The notes: a model not told the origin generated them from the sequence alone. Positions 35,401 through 49,196 are shown, counted from the stretch's first letter. The stretch: 64,000 nucleotides of DNA from Membranipora membranacea (GCA_914767715.1 OU612068.1:17792001-17856000), one strand, 5' to 3'. A program made the numbers and translations.

Positions 35401-38400
35401 CCTTTTTTCCAGTGCGGCCAAATCAACAATCTTTTGCGGGCTGATTGTGGCCTTATGCCAGAAAAAATTTATTACACATCAATTACAATTCCTACTTCAG
35501 ATATTGATAGTTTCATTAAAATGCGGTTTTTATGATCAAAAGGAAAAAGGTTTTTTGCTAATGGCCGTCTTGTAGGTTTAAGTCTTGATCTGTTGTTTAA
35601 GAATTGTGTTGGTAATAACTGGCTAGCTGCATGGAGGTATTGACTGGGAGGTTTAAATTGTTTATTTAGTATAACCAGGTAACAGCTATGTAGTTGAAGT
35701 GCTCAAACTCTGCTGCGCTGAGGATAGTTATGGAATTATACTACCATTGACCCAGACAGAGTTTTTGCAGTTAAACTAGTTTGATCTGCATCCCACCATG
35801 CACCATAAAGGAACTAGTTTCTTACCTAAGGATGTTAGTTTTTCAACTGATGACTTGGATAGTTCATCATAATACAGTCACAGGTAATTATTGAACTCAA
35901 CACCTTCTACTCAGATCTCCTTCTGAATGACTCCCTTGTATTCTTTGATTTCTCCTCAAATCCTGAAAGAAGAACGAAACAGACCTGTACAATAATTTTG
36001 CAATGCCGGGAAGCCCAGCACAAAGGCCATCTCGAGATTAAATTTTTACATCATTGAGATGGCCCTCGTGCTGGGAGTATTATTTTTACCATGCTTTAGT
36101 AACATATAACCGGCCAGCAAGGCTTATTTGTCAAGAGTAGTAAACCAATTTAACAAAACAAGGAAAAAAATGCTTGATGAAAGTTCAACTGTCAGTGACC
36201 TTAGATTGTAGACAAGAAACTCAATTCAAAGTGAAGATGATTGGAAAATACGGGCAACGTGATAATAATATCCATCATTCACTGTAACAAGATTAATTGT
36301 AACATATAAAACGTCAAGCAGACGAAACAACATGCACTTTAACCAACCGAACAGTGGATGTCTGGTGTTCGCTTTTTCCTGCTTGTTTCTGTGATGATTG
36401 GTGGATTCTCTGTGCTGAGGTTTAGTGGATCTATCGCAACTAATCTATTTCTCAACATGAAGGTTATTTGGTATCTGACCGACTTTCTCATTCTACAGTA
36501 AAAATAGTTGACAGCGCGGTCAATATTTGCTCCATCTTATTGTTGGGTGTTTATTTTCAAATTCTCGAAAGTGTCAAAAAAGATCATCCATTTACAAAAA
36601 CAAAATTATTTTGGAGATATCACAACTCTGTGGGAAGAGGTTCATCCTTGTCAATATGCATACATGGTATAATAACTTGACCCAGAGCCATAATTCCATA
36701 CAAATTGAACTGAGCATTTGTCAAGATGAACTGGACCTATTTCTACTTTCAGTGAGCAAAATTGGGGTGAGTTGGACTCGTTGGAAGATCAGAGGAGCAA
36801 GGGAGAATCTGGCTCCAAAAACCAAAGCCTTGCGATAAGAACTCTAGTTACATGGGAGTTATAGTCTAACTTTGAATGGAGAGATAACTCTGCTATGTAA
36901 GGAAACAAATTCAAAGAAACAAGTCGTCTCAAAAGCCTTTTCATTGTGCAACCAATGAACTGTTCATTGGTGCAACAGAGAGACTGTGTTACACAAATCA
37001 TTGCGATGTGAAGTATTGTCTTACATCATGTTTCAGTATTGCTCCATAAATTTCTCTCCCTTCACCTTGCAAGTTTAGTTTGGGTAAAGTTGCTAGTAGC
37101 TGTTATCCCCGTCTTATACTATGAATAAAAAAATTGACTGATGCAAGGAGTGTGAAAGATAATAGGGGAAAAAATCAACAAAATTGATAGAGACTTCCTG
37201 CTCCAATCTCAAACGTCATTACTCCTAACTGCCGGCACAACTTTTTTCATGATGATAATCAGCAAAAGCCTGGTAACAATACTGTAGTTGAAGTGCTCAA
37301 CCTGTGCGATGTGAATGGTTATGTAATTATACTACCATCGACACCAGCAGGGTTTTTGCACTTAAACTTGTTAAAAATAAGCTGTGGGTTTAATTTTCAG
37401 ACATAGTTGTGTCTGTCAGATATTGTCATATTTTAGAATGTAACACCGCTAATTCCTATTGGGTAGAAGTAAAAGTCCTGCATAACTCTAGCTCAGCTGT
37501 CGGCAACCTGCGGCCTTTTTTCCAGTGCGGCCTAATCAACAATCTTTTGCGGGCTGATTGTGGCCTTATGCCAGAAAAAATTTATTACACATCAATTATA
37601 TTACAATTCCTACTTCAGATATTGATAGTTTCATTAACATGCGGTTTTTATGATCAAAAGGAAAAAGGTTTTTTGCTAATAGCCGTCTCGTAGGTTTAAG
37701 TCTTGATCTGTTGTTTAAGAATTGTGTCGGTATTAACTGGCTAGCTGCATGGAGGTATTGACTGGGAGGTTTAAATTGTTTATTTAGTATAACCAGGTAA
37801 CAGCTATGTAGATGAAGTGCTCAAACTCTGCTGCGCTGAGGATAGTTATGGAATTATACTACCATTGACCCAGACAGAGTTTTTGCAGTTAAACTAGTTT
37901 GATCTTCATCCCACCATGCACCATAAAGAAACTAGTTTCTTACCTAAGGATGTTAGTTTTTCAACTGATGACTCGGATACTTCATCATAATACAGTCACA
38001 GGTAATTATTGAACTCAACACCTTCTACTCAGATCTCCTCCTGAATGACTCCCTTGTATTCTTTGATTTCTCCCAAATCCTGAAAGAAGAACGAAACAGA
38101 CCTTTACAATAATTTTGCAATGCCGGGAAGCCCAGCACAAAGGCCATCTCGATGATTAAATTTTTACATCATTGAGATGGCCCTCGTGCTAGGAGTATTA
38201 TTTTTACCATGCTTTAGTAACATATAATAGGGCGGCAAGGCTTATTTGTCAAGAGTAGTAAACCAATTTAACAAAACAAGGAAAAAAATGCTTGATGAAA
38301 GTTCAACTGTCAGTGACTTTGGATTGTAGACAAGAAACTCAAATTCAAAGTGAAGATAATTGGAAAATACGGGCAACGTGATAATAATATCCATCATTCA

Positions 38401-40170
38401 CTGTAACAAGATTAATTGTAACATATAAAACGTCAAGCAGACGAAACAACATGCACTATAACCAACCGAACAGTGGATGTCTGGTGTTCGCTTTTTCCTG
38501 CTTGTTTCTGTGATGATTGGTGGATTCTCTGTGCTGAGGATTGGTGGGTCTATCGCAACTAATCTATTTCTCAACATGAAGATTATTTGGTATCTGACCG
38601 ACTTTCTCATTCTACAGTAAAAATAGTTGACAGCGCGGTCAATATTTGCTCCATCTTATTGTTGGGTGTTTATTTTCAAATTCTCGAAAGTGTCAAAAAA
38701 GATCATCCATTTACAAAAACAAAATTATTTTGGAGATATCACAAATCTGTGAGAAGAGGTTCATCCTTGTCAATATGCATATATGGTATAATAACTTGAC
38801 GCAGAGCCATAATTCCATACAAATTGAACTGAGCATTCGTCAAGATGAACTGGACCTATTTCTACTTTCAGTGAGCAAAATTGGGGTGAGTTGGACTCGT
38901 TGAAAGATCAGAGGAGCAAGGGAGAATCTGGCTCCAAAAACCAAAGCCTTGCGATAAGATCTCTAGTTACATGGGAGTTATAGTCTAACTTTGAATGGAG
39001 AGATAACTCTGCTATGTAAGGAAACAAATTCAAAGAAACAAGTCGTCTCAAAAGCCTTTTCATTGTGCAACCAATGGACTGTTCATTGGTGCAACAGAGA
39101 GACTGTTACACAAATCATTGCGATGTGAAGTATTGTCTTACATCATGTTTCAGTATTGCTCCATAAATTTCTCTCCTTGCAACTTGCAAGTTTAGTTTGG
39201 GTAAAGTTGCTAGTAGCTTTTATCCCCGTCTTATACTATGAATAAAAGAATTCACTGATGCAAGGAGTGTGAAAGATAACGAGCGAAAAAAATCAACAAA
39301 TTGATAGAGACTTCCTGCTCCAATCTCAAACGTCATTACTCCTAACTGCCAGCACAACTTTTTTCATGACGTTAATCAGCAAAAACCTGGTAACAATGTA
39401 GTTAAAGTGTTCAATCTGTGCGATATGAATGGTTATGAAGTTATACTACCATCGACACCGGCAGGGTTTTTGCACTTAAACTTGTTGAAAAAGCATTCCA
39501 ACATGCTCTCAGTTTCTTACCTAAGGATGTTAGATTTTCAACTGATGACTTGGATAGTTCATCGTAATACAATCACATGTAGTTATTGAGCCCATCACCA
39601 TCAACTCAGATCTTCTTCTGATTGACTCCCTGGTAATCTTTGAATTCTCTCCGGATCCTAAAACGATAGTAGAACTTATCAATGTAGGGACTCTCACAGC
39701 CCAAGTGTGCCTGCATTCAGAATTGCTTTCCTCTATGGATTATCAGTGGAAGGGGAGCAAACCCGGATGTATGCAAACTTGATCAAACTTTATCTAGAAC
39801 CCCTGGCACAATGGCTATCGTATTGATTAAATTTCAACTATGCTTTAGCGTTCTCTCATATAACAACACGATACATCAGGACTAGTAAACAAATTTAACA
39901 AAACAAGAAAAAAATGCTTGATGAATGTTCAACTGTCATGACCTTGGATTGCAGTCAAGAAACTCAATTCAACGTGAAGATGATTGGAAAAAAAGGGCAA
40001 CATTATAACATATTCATCATTCACTGTAACAAGATTAATTGTAACATACAAAATGTGAAGCAGACAAAACCAAAGGCGCATTACCAACCGATCAGTGATG
40101 TCTGTGGTCTGCTTTTTTCCTGCTTGTCTTGGTGATGATTATGCGATTCTAGGTGCTGAAGTTTTTTGAA
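32440..40170. repeat. ~2.1-kb tandem repeat array, about 3.7 units
   Basis: The marker AAGTCGTCTCAAAAGCC occurs at 32448, 34811, 36921 and 39040; a second marker, ACCAACCGAACAGTGGATG, occurs at about 34121, 36343 and 38461, with a diverged copy near 40082. The spacing is about 2,110-2,120 bp for the central units; the first is longer (about 2,360) and the last is shortened. Units around 34.6-38.8 kb are nearly identical, so duplication is recent. Within each unit, two related sub-blocks share ATTATACTACCATCGAC and AACTGATGACTTGGATAG-like text. Small open frames repeat with the unit but show no recognisable domain. I read the array as non-coding. Confidence 0.88.
33874..33924. repeat. Perfect 19-bp hairpin inside the 2.1-kb array
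   Basis: GCTAGTTCTGATGAATTAG at 33874-33892 and its exact complement at 33906-33924, with a 13-base spacer. The corresponding places in other units have only a single diverged half-copy. Confidence 0.8.
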
Positions 40171-40542
40171 TCTGTCGCAACCGATCTATTTCTCGAAGTT
40201 TGGACTTTGGATTATTTAGGAGACCACAGACTTTCTCATGCTACAATAAAAATAATAAGCATGGTCAAAGGTTGGGAAACATTACAAGAATTCTGTTTTT
40301 AGGAAACAAAGACACATATATGCAACATCTTATTAATATAACATATTTTATTCTACTGAACAAATTGACAAAAGTGACAAATCAGATCATCCGTTTACAA
40401 AAAAAAGGAGAACTATTATTGGGCTGTCTCTATAAAGCGGCTCTTCGAGAACGGGGTCGCATTTTCAACATGGATAGAGAGTCACCAAAACCTCACTGAA
40501 CCCGCGAAGTCAGGGCTATAATTCTATACAGTTTAAACTTAC

Positions 40543-42115
40543 CTTTTCCTAAGATGAAGCAGGTCTCTCGCATAAGTTGATAAGTACTGGGAGTTACAAC
40601 ATTGATCACACTGTAGACACAAAACTATTTTTATCGTCCATGTCAGCCTCCTCGTCTGACAATTAAGCACCACTCTGCGAGACGGTATGTTATGCTGATT
40701 GTTATACATCGCGTCCAATCTGAAACAATAATAAGAGATAAAAATAACTGCAAAAAAATCATAATGCTTTTCTTACTCGATGAGCCCTTTGTGATGTATT
40801 TGAAAGATCAGAGGAGCGAGGAGACTCAAAACCCCCCATTCCCCACACTCATTCTTATTTGGAAACGGCTCAGTTCTTTTTTCATCTCTTTGCCATGCAA
40901 GTTTTTTCGGAATAGAACAATAATATCAAACCATAGCCTTGCGAGTAGATCTCCAGTTACATAGGAGTGATAGTCTCACTTTGAATGGGGAGATAATTCA
41001 ATGATAATCAAATGCTTCAAGGCTCACATATTATGATAGCCGCAGGAGAAATCTCACCATAGTGTCCATAGTGTTTTGTCTATGATAGTGTCTATCAAAC
41101 AAAGCGGTGTTGTAGCTTCAAAACTGTGTGGTAAAGCTTGGCCATTGACTTCTGAGTACATTCCATACCATTGACACGCTGCAATAATCAACATTGTTTC
41201 ACTACCTCCATGCACTTACCAACCTTAGCCATTCATAGATCTCTTAATCTAATAATGATTCCTAAATACAACAACATACTGTAGGTTCCATATTCAATCA
41301 ACTTATGCTACTCAACAATGGATCAATCAAACAATGAAAAGTGAAAGCAGCGAGGATAGATAAATGATGATTATTGATACTCTGTCTGTGCTGCCACTCC
41401 GGCTTTGTGGGTATGCTCACATTGTTCAGAAATAACAGCAATTGAACAGAACAGTATGAACTCACCTTTTTCTGGTCAAATTTCGCTTCGTCTTTAAAAT
41501 CTGAGATACTGCTCATGTACAATAGTGAGTAAGATCATGTGAAGGCTCTTCTCATCTCAATTATTGCCGGGTCAGTTATTCATGACATAGTGAAGTAGTG
41601 AGGTGATGCACATTGTCACCAGGTCTGCTACTCGTATTGTTGGGATTGTGTCCTCACGCTGAAACGACATAAGGTAGAATAACGACCGAAATAGCTCAAT
41701 GGCTTGTGTTAGCATAGCTAGGAAGTTCCTCGGGGATCTTCTAATATAAAGAGCGAGACTTGCCAGGTCTCTTTCCTAAATTGCCTTCTCATTGATGGAG
41801 CCATAATATACATTCTGAGTGAACAATATGTCAGATTGAAAGACCAAATGAGCGAGGGTTTCAACTAAAGTAGTAGTGATAATGGTGGAAGGATGGCAAT
41901 GCTGAAATGATGTTGGTATTTTATAACTCTTATTTATGATGCATGACATTAGATATTGACGAGCATGTAAACTCACCCATTGATGGTTGCTTTTTTGGGA
42001 TTTTGCCAGCTTATGACTGATGAAATTTCCGGGGCCATTGTCACTGTGGGGTGTTTATTTATGCAGAGTACATTGTCAACATTCAACTGAATTTGGTTGG
42101 GATTATGCTGACATA
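40543..42115 (-). CDS. Candidate multi-exon gene of unknown family (low confidence)
   Basis: Three minus-strand segments with good splice borders connect in one frame: 42115-41977 (TTTTCAG acceptor, ATGG/GTGAGT donor), 41508-41466 (donor AAG/GTGAG) and 40610-40543 (CTACAG acceptor, AAAAG/GTAAGT donor). An in-frame ATG at 42038 gives MAPEISSVISWQNPKK, then FKDEAKFDQKK, then CDQCCNSQYL and so on. The last segment is open in two frames, so the joined reading is uncertain, and the 3' end was not found; further exons would lie in or beyond the repeat array. No family recognised. CCAAT-rich DNA lies just upstream (42300-42480). It could equally be chance splice-like borders. Confidence 0.28.
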
Positions 42116-42299
42116 CTGAAAATAAAATAACAAATACCGTGAGAATGTGAGTCACCAACAGCAAGGACAACTGAAGTCAGTGGAGATGCATTAGCATTAT
42201 TAGTCTTGGTACTAACGCACAACAACTACAAGCAACATGACTTACATTGGTTGAAATGAGCTATGAATTTTTTGACGCAAAGTGACGTTGCGCATTGCA

Positions 42300-42480
42300 C
42301 AACTCCTCTGTGTCTAACTGGTGACAGCTAGCTATTACACCAATCAACTGTATATATTGGTCATTTATCACTGTGAGGAATCCTTAGCCAATGTACTTGC
42401 TCGCTCGACCCAGCCAATCAGAGCCAACATATTGGCTAGGCATCCTTCTCATGGAAATCAATTGGGCAGTCAACATATCA
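42300..42480 (-). promoter_or_regulatory. CCAAT-rich candidate promoter
   Basis: A consensus CCAAT box context, AGCCAATCAG, lies at 42412-42421. Several further CCAAT or ATTGG pentamers occur within 180 bp (near 42340, 42356, 42388, 42430 and 42463). It lies upstream of the weak minus-strand candidate gene. Function is inferred from motif density only. Confidence 0.3.
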
Positions 42481-43593
42481 ATCCCTCAAAGTCCTCAAAC
42501 TCCTCTTCAAAAACTGTTTCGCCAAAATAACTAGCAAAACTGTCTTAGTGACGTTGCTAGGAATTGAATGACAACATTTGCAAGGAAATCGGCTGGTATC
42601 GAAACCTATATTATAATATTCTTACCAAGCACCGCAAGTTAGCAGCTGAATAGTTTGATTTCTGTTGGCTTCTCAGACTTCAGAAGAATACTAAACACAT
42701 TTAGTTTTGGTTCAGAGGTCAGAGGTCTTGAGGTGTTACACTCTCTCCTGCAAGTGATAAAATGATCATGACTATAAGTTTGATGGTATAGTAGCCATTG
42801 AAATCGAGAGAAGACACTAGCTTGTTTCTAAACTTCCATTCCAACCAACAGTAAATACAGTCAGAGATAACGCGACCAACAGAACGCTTACCAAAGTTAG
42901 TGTTGATCTTATCCAACTGGTAAACATAGGTTAACACTATAGTTAGAGGGTACAATATCAGACTCACCATGTGGCGGTTTGCTCCAGCAGTTAGTTAGTT
43001 TTGCTGTTTAATTCAAGGTGCAAAAGTCAGTACAATATACAGCAGCTGACTAACGCAATTAGCTTTCCATTTCATGGCATCGCTGGTTAAAAAAATGTTA
43101 AGACATTGAGATGTCCCATTGTGTATCACTCCGCTCTCATTCCGACGACATCATTCAATATTGCAAACTAAAGAGTTGTCCTCCTCTTCAGGGGGGCATG
43201 GTGCAACGAGAAAATTACAAAAACTGAACCGATTTATTTGATTTCCAATGTCCATGTATTGAAATATAGAAACAACTTTCTGAATAAAGCATTGCATTAC
43301 TTGTCCCTATTGGCTTATAAATGAGTCTATCAATCGGCTAAATTATAAGTGTATAAATATAGGAAGCAGTGTCTTAGTTCCTCTGACACTGATAATCTTG
43401 CATAGTTGGCATCAAGCTTAAAAACTGGCCTAAAAACTAAATGTAGCAGCGGAAGGCAGGATATAATGCTTTCTTTTCAGAAAGAGAGAAAAAAACTCAG
43501 ATCATGAAGCCCTAGTTAGCAGGTAAAAAACTGCAAAAAATAGCACATATACGTACTAGTATAGCGAAAAGGTTTATAGCAGAAGTCTTATTT
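42481..43593. other. Spacer downstream of RUSF1
   Basis: It contains the RUSF1 3'UTR on the minus strand; a complement of AATAAA is present near 43231. A minus-strand open frame starting at 42970 with a Kozak-like GCCACATGG is immediately followed by GTGAGT, so the ATG might end a short 5' exon. No domain was recognised and it is not called as a gene. Confidence 0.45.
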
Positions 43594-46500
43594 TCAGTCT
43601 TGTTTTTCTGTGTTGAGATTTTCTCCCCATGAGGCTCTCCATTCATCAGCGCCGAGCAGCACATGGGATGTGGTCCAGCCTGAGTGCCTGAGTTCTGAGT
43701 AGAATCCTGGGTACACATTGCGGGTCAGCTCATGTGATATGCGGGACATCTCATACCCGTCCCCTTCATCCATAGCTGTGTAGAATGAAGAGCACAGGAT
43801 CTCATTGATAGCATTCTCTATAAATTCAGCAACATGTAATATTGTAAGTAGGGACAAGTTACAAATCACCAGGGAATACATTAGCATCAAGCAGGATGAG
43901 AGATGAATGGCTGTACTTGGTACGGAATAATTCCCTCATTGAACTTGGCAGCACAGCTCCCAAATTCAAATTTTATCTCTTCATAATAAAGCTTACTACA
44001 AACATCTGTCATTGATTAATGATGTACATGGTTGATTTCTATATTTTAAGTATCATACCCTACTTACAGGAAAAAAACTTTCAATGGATTTATAAATTTA
44101 ATCAAGCATCTTCTGGTCCAATTTTTGATGAAAGCTTATTTAGAGGAGATCCATATACCATAATTCATCAACTTTGCTAAATTAGACGAAATCCTATGAT
44201 CAAGAGAGGGTTTGGAACTGGTCAAATGATTTGAAATATTTCAATTTAGGGTTATCTCACCTTTTATAAGACTCTTTGCAATCATACTTTGGTTCTCTGA
44301 CGATCCTCCCTGAAAGGAAAGCAAACAACATGTATTAGGAAAACAAATACAGATTGTCTGGGTTTGTATGTTTTTGAATGTGAACTTATTTGTGTCAAAT
44401 GTGTTAAAAAGACAGGAATCGACAAGTGACGAGGATCATATCACTAGTTTTATCAGGTCAAAATTTCAGCATTTCCACATTCCAAGAACGATCCTGTTAG
44501 AAATTTTAACTTGCAAAGCCTATCCAAAACAGTTAGACTTTACACAAGTCAACTTGGTGTATTTTACGCCGCTATAGCAGCGAAAAGCCGAAAACCCACC
44601 TTCATCTCAGCGAGAACGTTTATAACCTCAGCCTGGAAGCCAGATTTGAGCTGCTCATTTTCATTACTATCCTGTCTGAGTATTATATGAATTCTCTTAT
44701 TGACTGCATCGACACCCAAAATATACTTCTCTCCAGCGTATAAATCCTGTAACTGCTTCAGATCATTCAATCTGAGGTAAGAAAGAAAAAACGAACAACG
44801 CAATTGATGAGTAACATCTCTAAACACAAAATACATAAAAATACTTTTTTGTGTGTTTATGCAAAATACATTGTAATTGATGAAATATGTCATTAAACTT
44901 AAAACTTTCAGACATAAAACGGTTCAAGTTTGTTATATCTTTGTGATATTTTTGAGAGTTGAACCGAACTCAGTTGAATTCATGAAAAGAATATATGTTG
45001 GCGATCATACAGCTAGTCATAGCATATCTTTACTCACTTTGGACTGATTAAGTGGAGTTGAGATCCCATCTTGATGTCATACAGCCATCGAGTTTCTGAA
45101 AGAGGAATAAAATGCAGCATTTGACCGCAGCTTTGAAACATCAGGTTACTTCCTCCTCATCATGTGACACGTCGATTTGATAGTCATACATTCTTCTGCA
45201 TTACAAATTATACTATGAGGGCACTTCTTTGACAATATAAATCATTTAAGTCCACGATTAGACTAGGAGAAATTTGAAAGCTCTAGTCGCGGTGTCTGCA
45301 AAGACCACCTGATATGATGCAACAGGTTCAATTCATGTCGCAAAATTCTCTGTTGCCCACTTACCACTCAGCTAGATCAAATATGATCCATTTTGCAAGG
45401 GTTGGAGTTGCCCCCTCTACTGATAAGGGGTGTCAGTAGTAACTTGATATACCACTGAGCTATAAGATATAACTTACTATATACAACAGGCTCTCTGAAG
45501 TTTGTCTCTTTAATACTGGGTAAGCCTACAGAATCTCTGCTGAAGAAATCTTTAACTAGAATATGAAGCCTAGCTTGATTCAAAGTCTCCATTATAACCG
45601 AGGTAACAGCGGAGTAGTTAGCCCACAAGTGTACACAGGTAAATATAGTGAATAGAGTCCAAACCAACCTGCAATAAATAAAATAGATCAGTATGAGTAG
45701 TAATAATTGGCTTGAATTTGAAGGTAGAATTAAGGTCAACTAAAAAAGTTCTCCCTGAAATCTGAAAGAATGATAATTTAAAAATTTGTAAAAAGAGTAA
45801 CATGTGCCTTTTGAGCGCTACAGGAGAGTAGTTGAAACTAGTTTGTGACTTAACTATGAATGTTAATACCACACTAATCACGTGATGAACTCTTGCATTT
45901 ATATTTCCAATCGATAGAGAGTGAATCAATTCACCTAGCATGAGTACCATCACGAGGGGTTCGGTGCGTCGACCCGAGCTTAAAATCTTTAATTAGGGGT
46001 GGGTACATGTTAGGTACTCTTACTAAATTGACTCTCTCGAACAGAGATACAATCGTTAATAGTTTAGTCTCCATGAGCCAGTGTGTGTCGATACTTACGA
46101 GTGATGATCAGCTACTATTGGTACCATCACTAAGCTACAGACAAGTGCTCCGAGGTTCACCAGAGTCTCCTGACTGCCATCCTTAGCTGACACATCTGCC
46201 ATGTTGTTCCGCCGAGCTTGATGCAGCGTGAGAGCAGCTCTTGTAGAGCCACCCGCCACTCCAACAATCGACTAGAAAAAATAGATTTTAATAACGCAGT
46301 GGCATTTCCAGTAGGAATTGGTCTGGTGAGCCCAAAAACACCATTTACAGGTGATTCAGATGAAAGACATGAAATTGACATAAATAAAATGCGTGATACC
46401 GTCAAACGGACAGAGATTACCACAATATTTCACACATATGGCCAAATGATCTGCAAATGAGAAGAAACGGCCGATACTGAACATAATACAACTTTAGATA

Positions 46501-49196
46501 TACGATTACATATGTAGTTTTATATGGAGGTCAATGATTTGCTCCCCTCCATAATTCCAGGCAACATTTTTGTCTCTTTACACTCGAAAGTGAAATTTAC
46601 GGCTAGAATTTACTCACCTTCTCTTTATTATATAAGCTCCCACCTAATATCGCGAGAAAAAAGGGGCAATCTAACACCAATAAACTAGCTGATCTAATCT
46701 CTAGCTAATACTTACTTTTCTAGGGTAAATATTTGACGTAACTTACCTTACAAACACCAGATATGCAGACTATAAATGTAAACCATAGAGGGAAGAAAGG
46801 AGCAGCAATCTCCATACAAATAGCAAAGTCATTCAGCATGTCAGCAAATAATCTCCAGCGCTTAGCATCACAATCCAAGCTTGACCTACAAGGTAAACCG
46901 ATCTAATTTTGCTTAGTCAGAGGACGAATTTACGGATCAGGGTATGACAAAATGCATCATAATACAGGCATGTTTTAGACAAAAACTACAAAACAAAGTT
47001 AAATTTCATACACAGTTTAAACACACTCACCCTTGTAGCCAGGCAAACATAATTCTTCCAAGCATACCAGTTCCGTCTAAAAACACAACCGCGTTCTCAT
47101 TTTATAATAGGCAACCAATGAAAATGCTTTCAAATAGATTTGTTTGTAGATTTGTTATGCATATACCAAACTGCTGGTGTATTGCGCATCTTCGTATGTA
47201 TGCAACAGACAATGAGCCAATATTAGCCCTAGCTACACTTCCACCAGGGCGCTACTGTAATATCAAATGTAGGATAGAGCTACGGAGACAATGTTTTAGA
47301 GCACAATGTGTGAAATTTTTAAACTCCGTTTTCTTCAAAAGATAATATTTTTTAAATGTGCAGACTTTTATATCACTAGTAACTTTTTAGCTCTACATAA
47401 CCAATATTTCTTAACCATAACGGCAGAGACAGAATAAAGTATATATGGACAACTCTGTACATAATCACCAATAGTTCAGATTAACCTCACAGCTCAAAAT
47501 CAACATAATGATCAGCTAATTAGAATAAACTTTCACATCGTCTTGAATGTTAAATTCTGTATAGCTACCGCTTATAACATGTTGATGATCTGTGAAGAGA
47601 TATTATATCACATAAGCAAACCTTTGAGTATCCATGTCATAGTAGCAGCTAGGGCTGTAGCACTTTCATCTCCAACACCAACTCCTTTCAGCATAGCCTG
47701 AGTGGCAAGAGTACCAGTGATAGAACTGGCAAATGCCTGAGAAAAGAGAAACAAAGGAGTCTTTATATGCATGATGAGGATTGACATTACTACTGTTATC
47801 ATAAAAAATTAGGGAGCTTGTATGTTATTGCAAATGTGCAAGACCTAGTTCTAGGATCAGATTTGCCATAACGGGCAAGACGTAATAAAATTAATTCCCT
47901 CATCTAGTATGTTACATATTTGAAAAAAACTTGCTCTTTTCAAAGATCCAAAAATTGCAATATTTTATCTCATCTTGATAATTGTATAGCATAAATTGTA
48001 GTCATATCATCCCTACATCACAAGCGCTGTCACCGAACCTTTTGAACAACAAAAAAATGTTCAGCATTTTTGTTGAAAATGTATGGAAGCGATGCTTGAA
48101 CTTTTTGGCACAAAATAATAGCATACCTGGATTGTGTCATAGACCTGGTAAACAAGATAATCTTCGCTAACACTCTCTGGGTATCCTTGTGGTAGGAAGA
48201 CTGACTACAAATCATCAAACGAAAAAATAGTGAAGCACTTACATTGTGAGTAAAATACATTTCTGTGGTGACATAATATTGATAAAAAAAGCGTCATTGA
48301 TTCTAATCACTCCTTGTTCCAATGTTCCATCACACTTAATCAAGTCTATATTGACTTCTTAATAATGATCATCATAGATGATGCGGTGATCTGTTAAACC
48401 TAGGATGACCATTGACCCCACAGCTAATTGTTTATTCCGATCTTAAGTCAGCATTCAATGCTCTCAATGTTTGCTAATCTAGATGTCCATTGGGTTTTCT
48501 GAGTAACCTGATATGATTATGAAACGCACATAGCCTACAGTTTAGATGGGCTGAGTTGCGACGCTTAGTTTTGAAACTTGAACTGAAGTATTGAACTCAT
48601 TGTGCTATTGCAAGGCCCAATCTGAGTTTTTAAATGATCTATATATAGCCAAAATGGATTATTATTAACTCTCACCCTCTTTAAATACAATAGACAGCAT
48701 TGGACAATTCATTTGCGGACTCGTCACTCATGAGAAGTAAGTTGCGAATGTAATTGTTTTATTGCAAACACTTATTGACAACCTGTCATGCTTACCACCA
48801 TTGTTTGTTCATATAAAAGGCCTATTAACTCCTGAGTCCTATTAGCCTAATCACTAATGTACAAAAAAAAAACAATTTTCTCCAACAGGCTAGCTAGGAG
48901 ATTTTGCAGAACTCCCAATGTTATTCAAATGCAATCTTTTTCCTAGTACATGAATACAATGCAGTTAATAGAAAATTGAAATTTTATTTTGATAATATTC
49001 ATCATACATCTACTGCTGTAAGGGAGAACCAAGACAAGACAAGGGAACTGGGACTCACTCTGAAAACATGACCTAGGGATTGAAAACTCTCTTTCTTCTT
49101 CTCCAATATCTTGATGCTTCCATTCTCATTGTAAACATAACTTCTCTCTAGACTTGTTGAACCATATTGCTCATTGAAAGCAACATGCCCAGGCAT
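43594..49196 (-). CDS. RUSF1: RUS family member 1 (DUF647; C16orf58 orthologue), complete
   Basis: Eleven coding exons on minus: 49196-49059, 48204-48127, 47736-47622, 47076-47031, 46885-46747, 46271-46099, 45668-45478, 45095-45038, 44771-44600, 44309-44261 and 43817-43594. All phases agree; total 460 residues against about 468 in human. Recognisable DUF647 landmarks in order: NEQYGS near the N-terminus, VFLPQGYPESVSEDYL, QAFASSITGTLATQAML followed by GVGVG, GTGMLGRIMFAW, RLFADMLNDFAICMEI, then AGGSTRAAL with HQARRNNMADVSAKD and SQETLVNLG. The ending has GWTTSHVLLGADEWRASW, like the DEWRATW end of the human protein. Several hydrophobic helices run through the middle. In plants the family (ROOT UVB SENSITIVE) is needed for early seedling growth and UV-B response; the animal function is poorly known, with membrane location predicted. 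The start at 49196 fits the family N-terminus. The gene lies head to head with TMEM14. Confidence 0.95.

Noticed and set aside
41585-41674. Exon-like minus-strand segment (REDTIPTIRVADLV..., ending in a stop)
   Set aside because: It has an acceptor-like AG but cannot be joined in frame to the neighbouring candidate exons, and the pyrimidine tract is weak.
46944-47345. 133-codon plus-strand frame
   Set aside because: It spans an intron and is antisense to a RUSF1 exon, with no domain; treated as chance.
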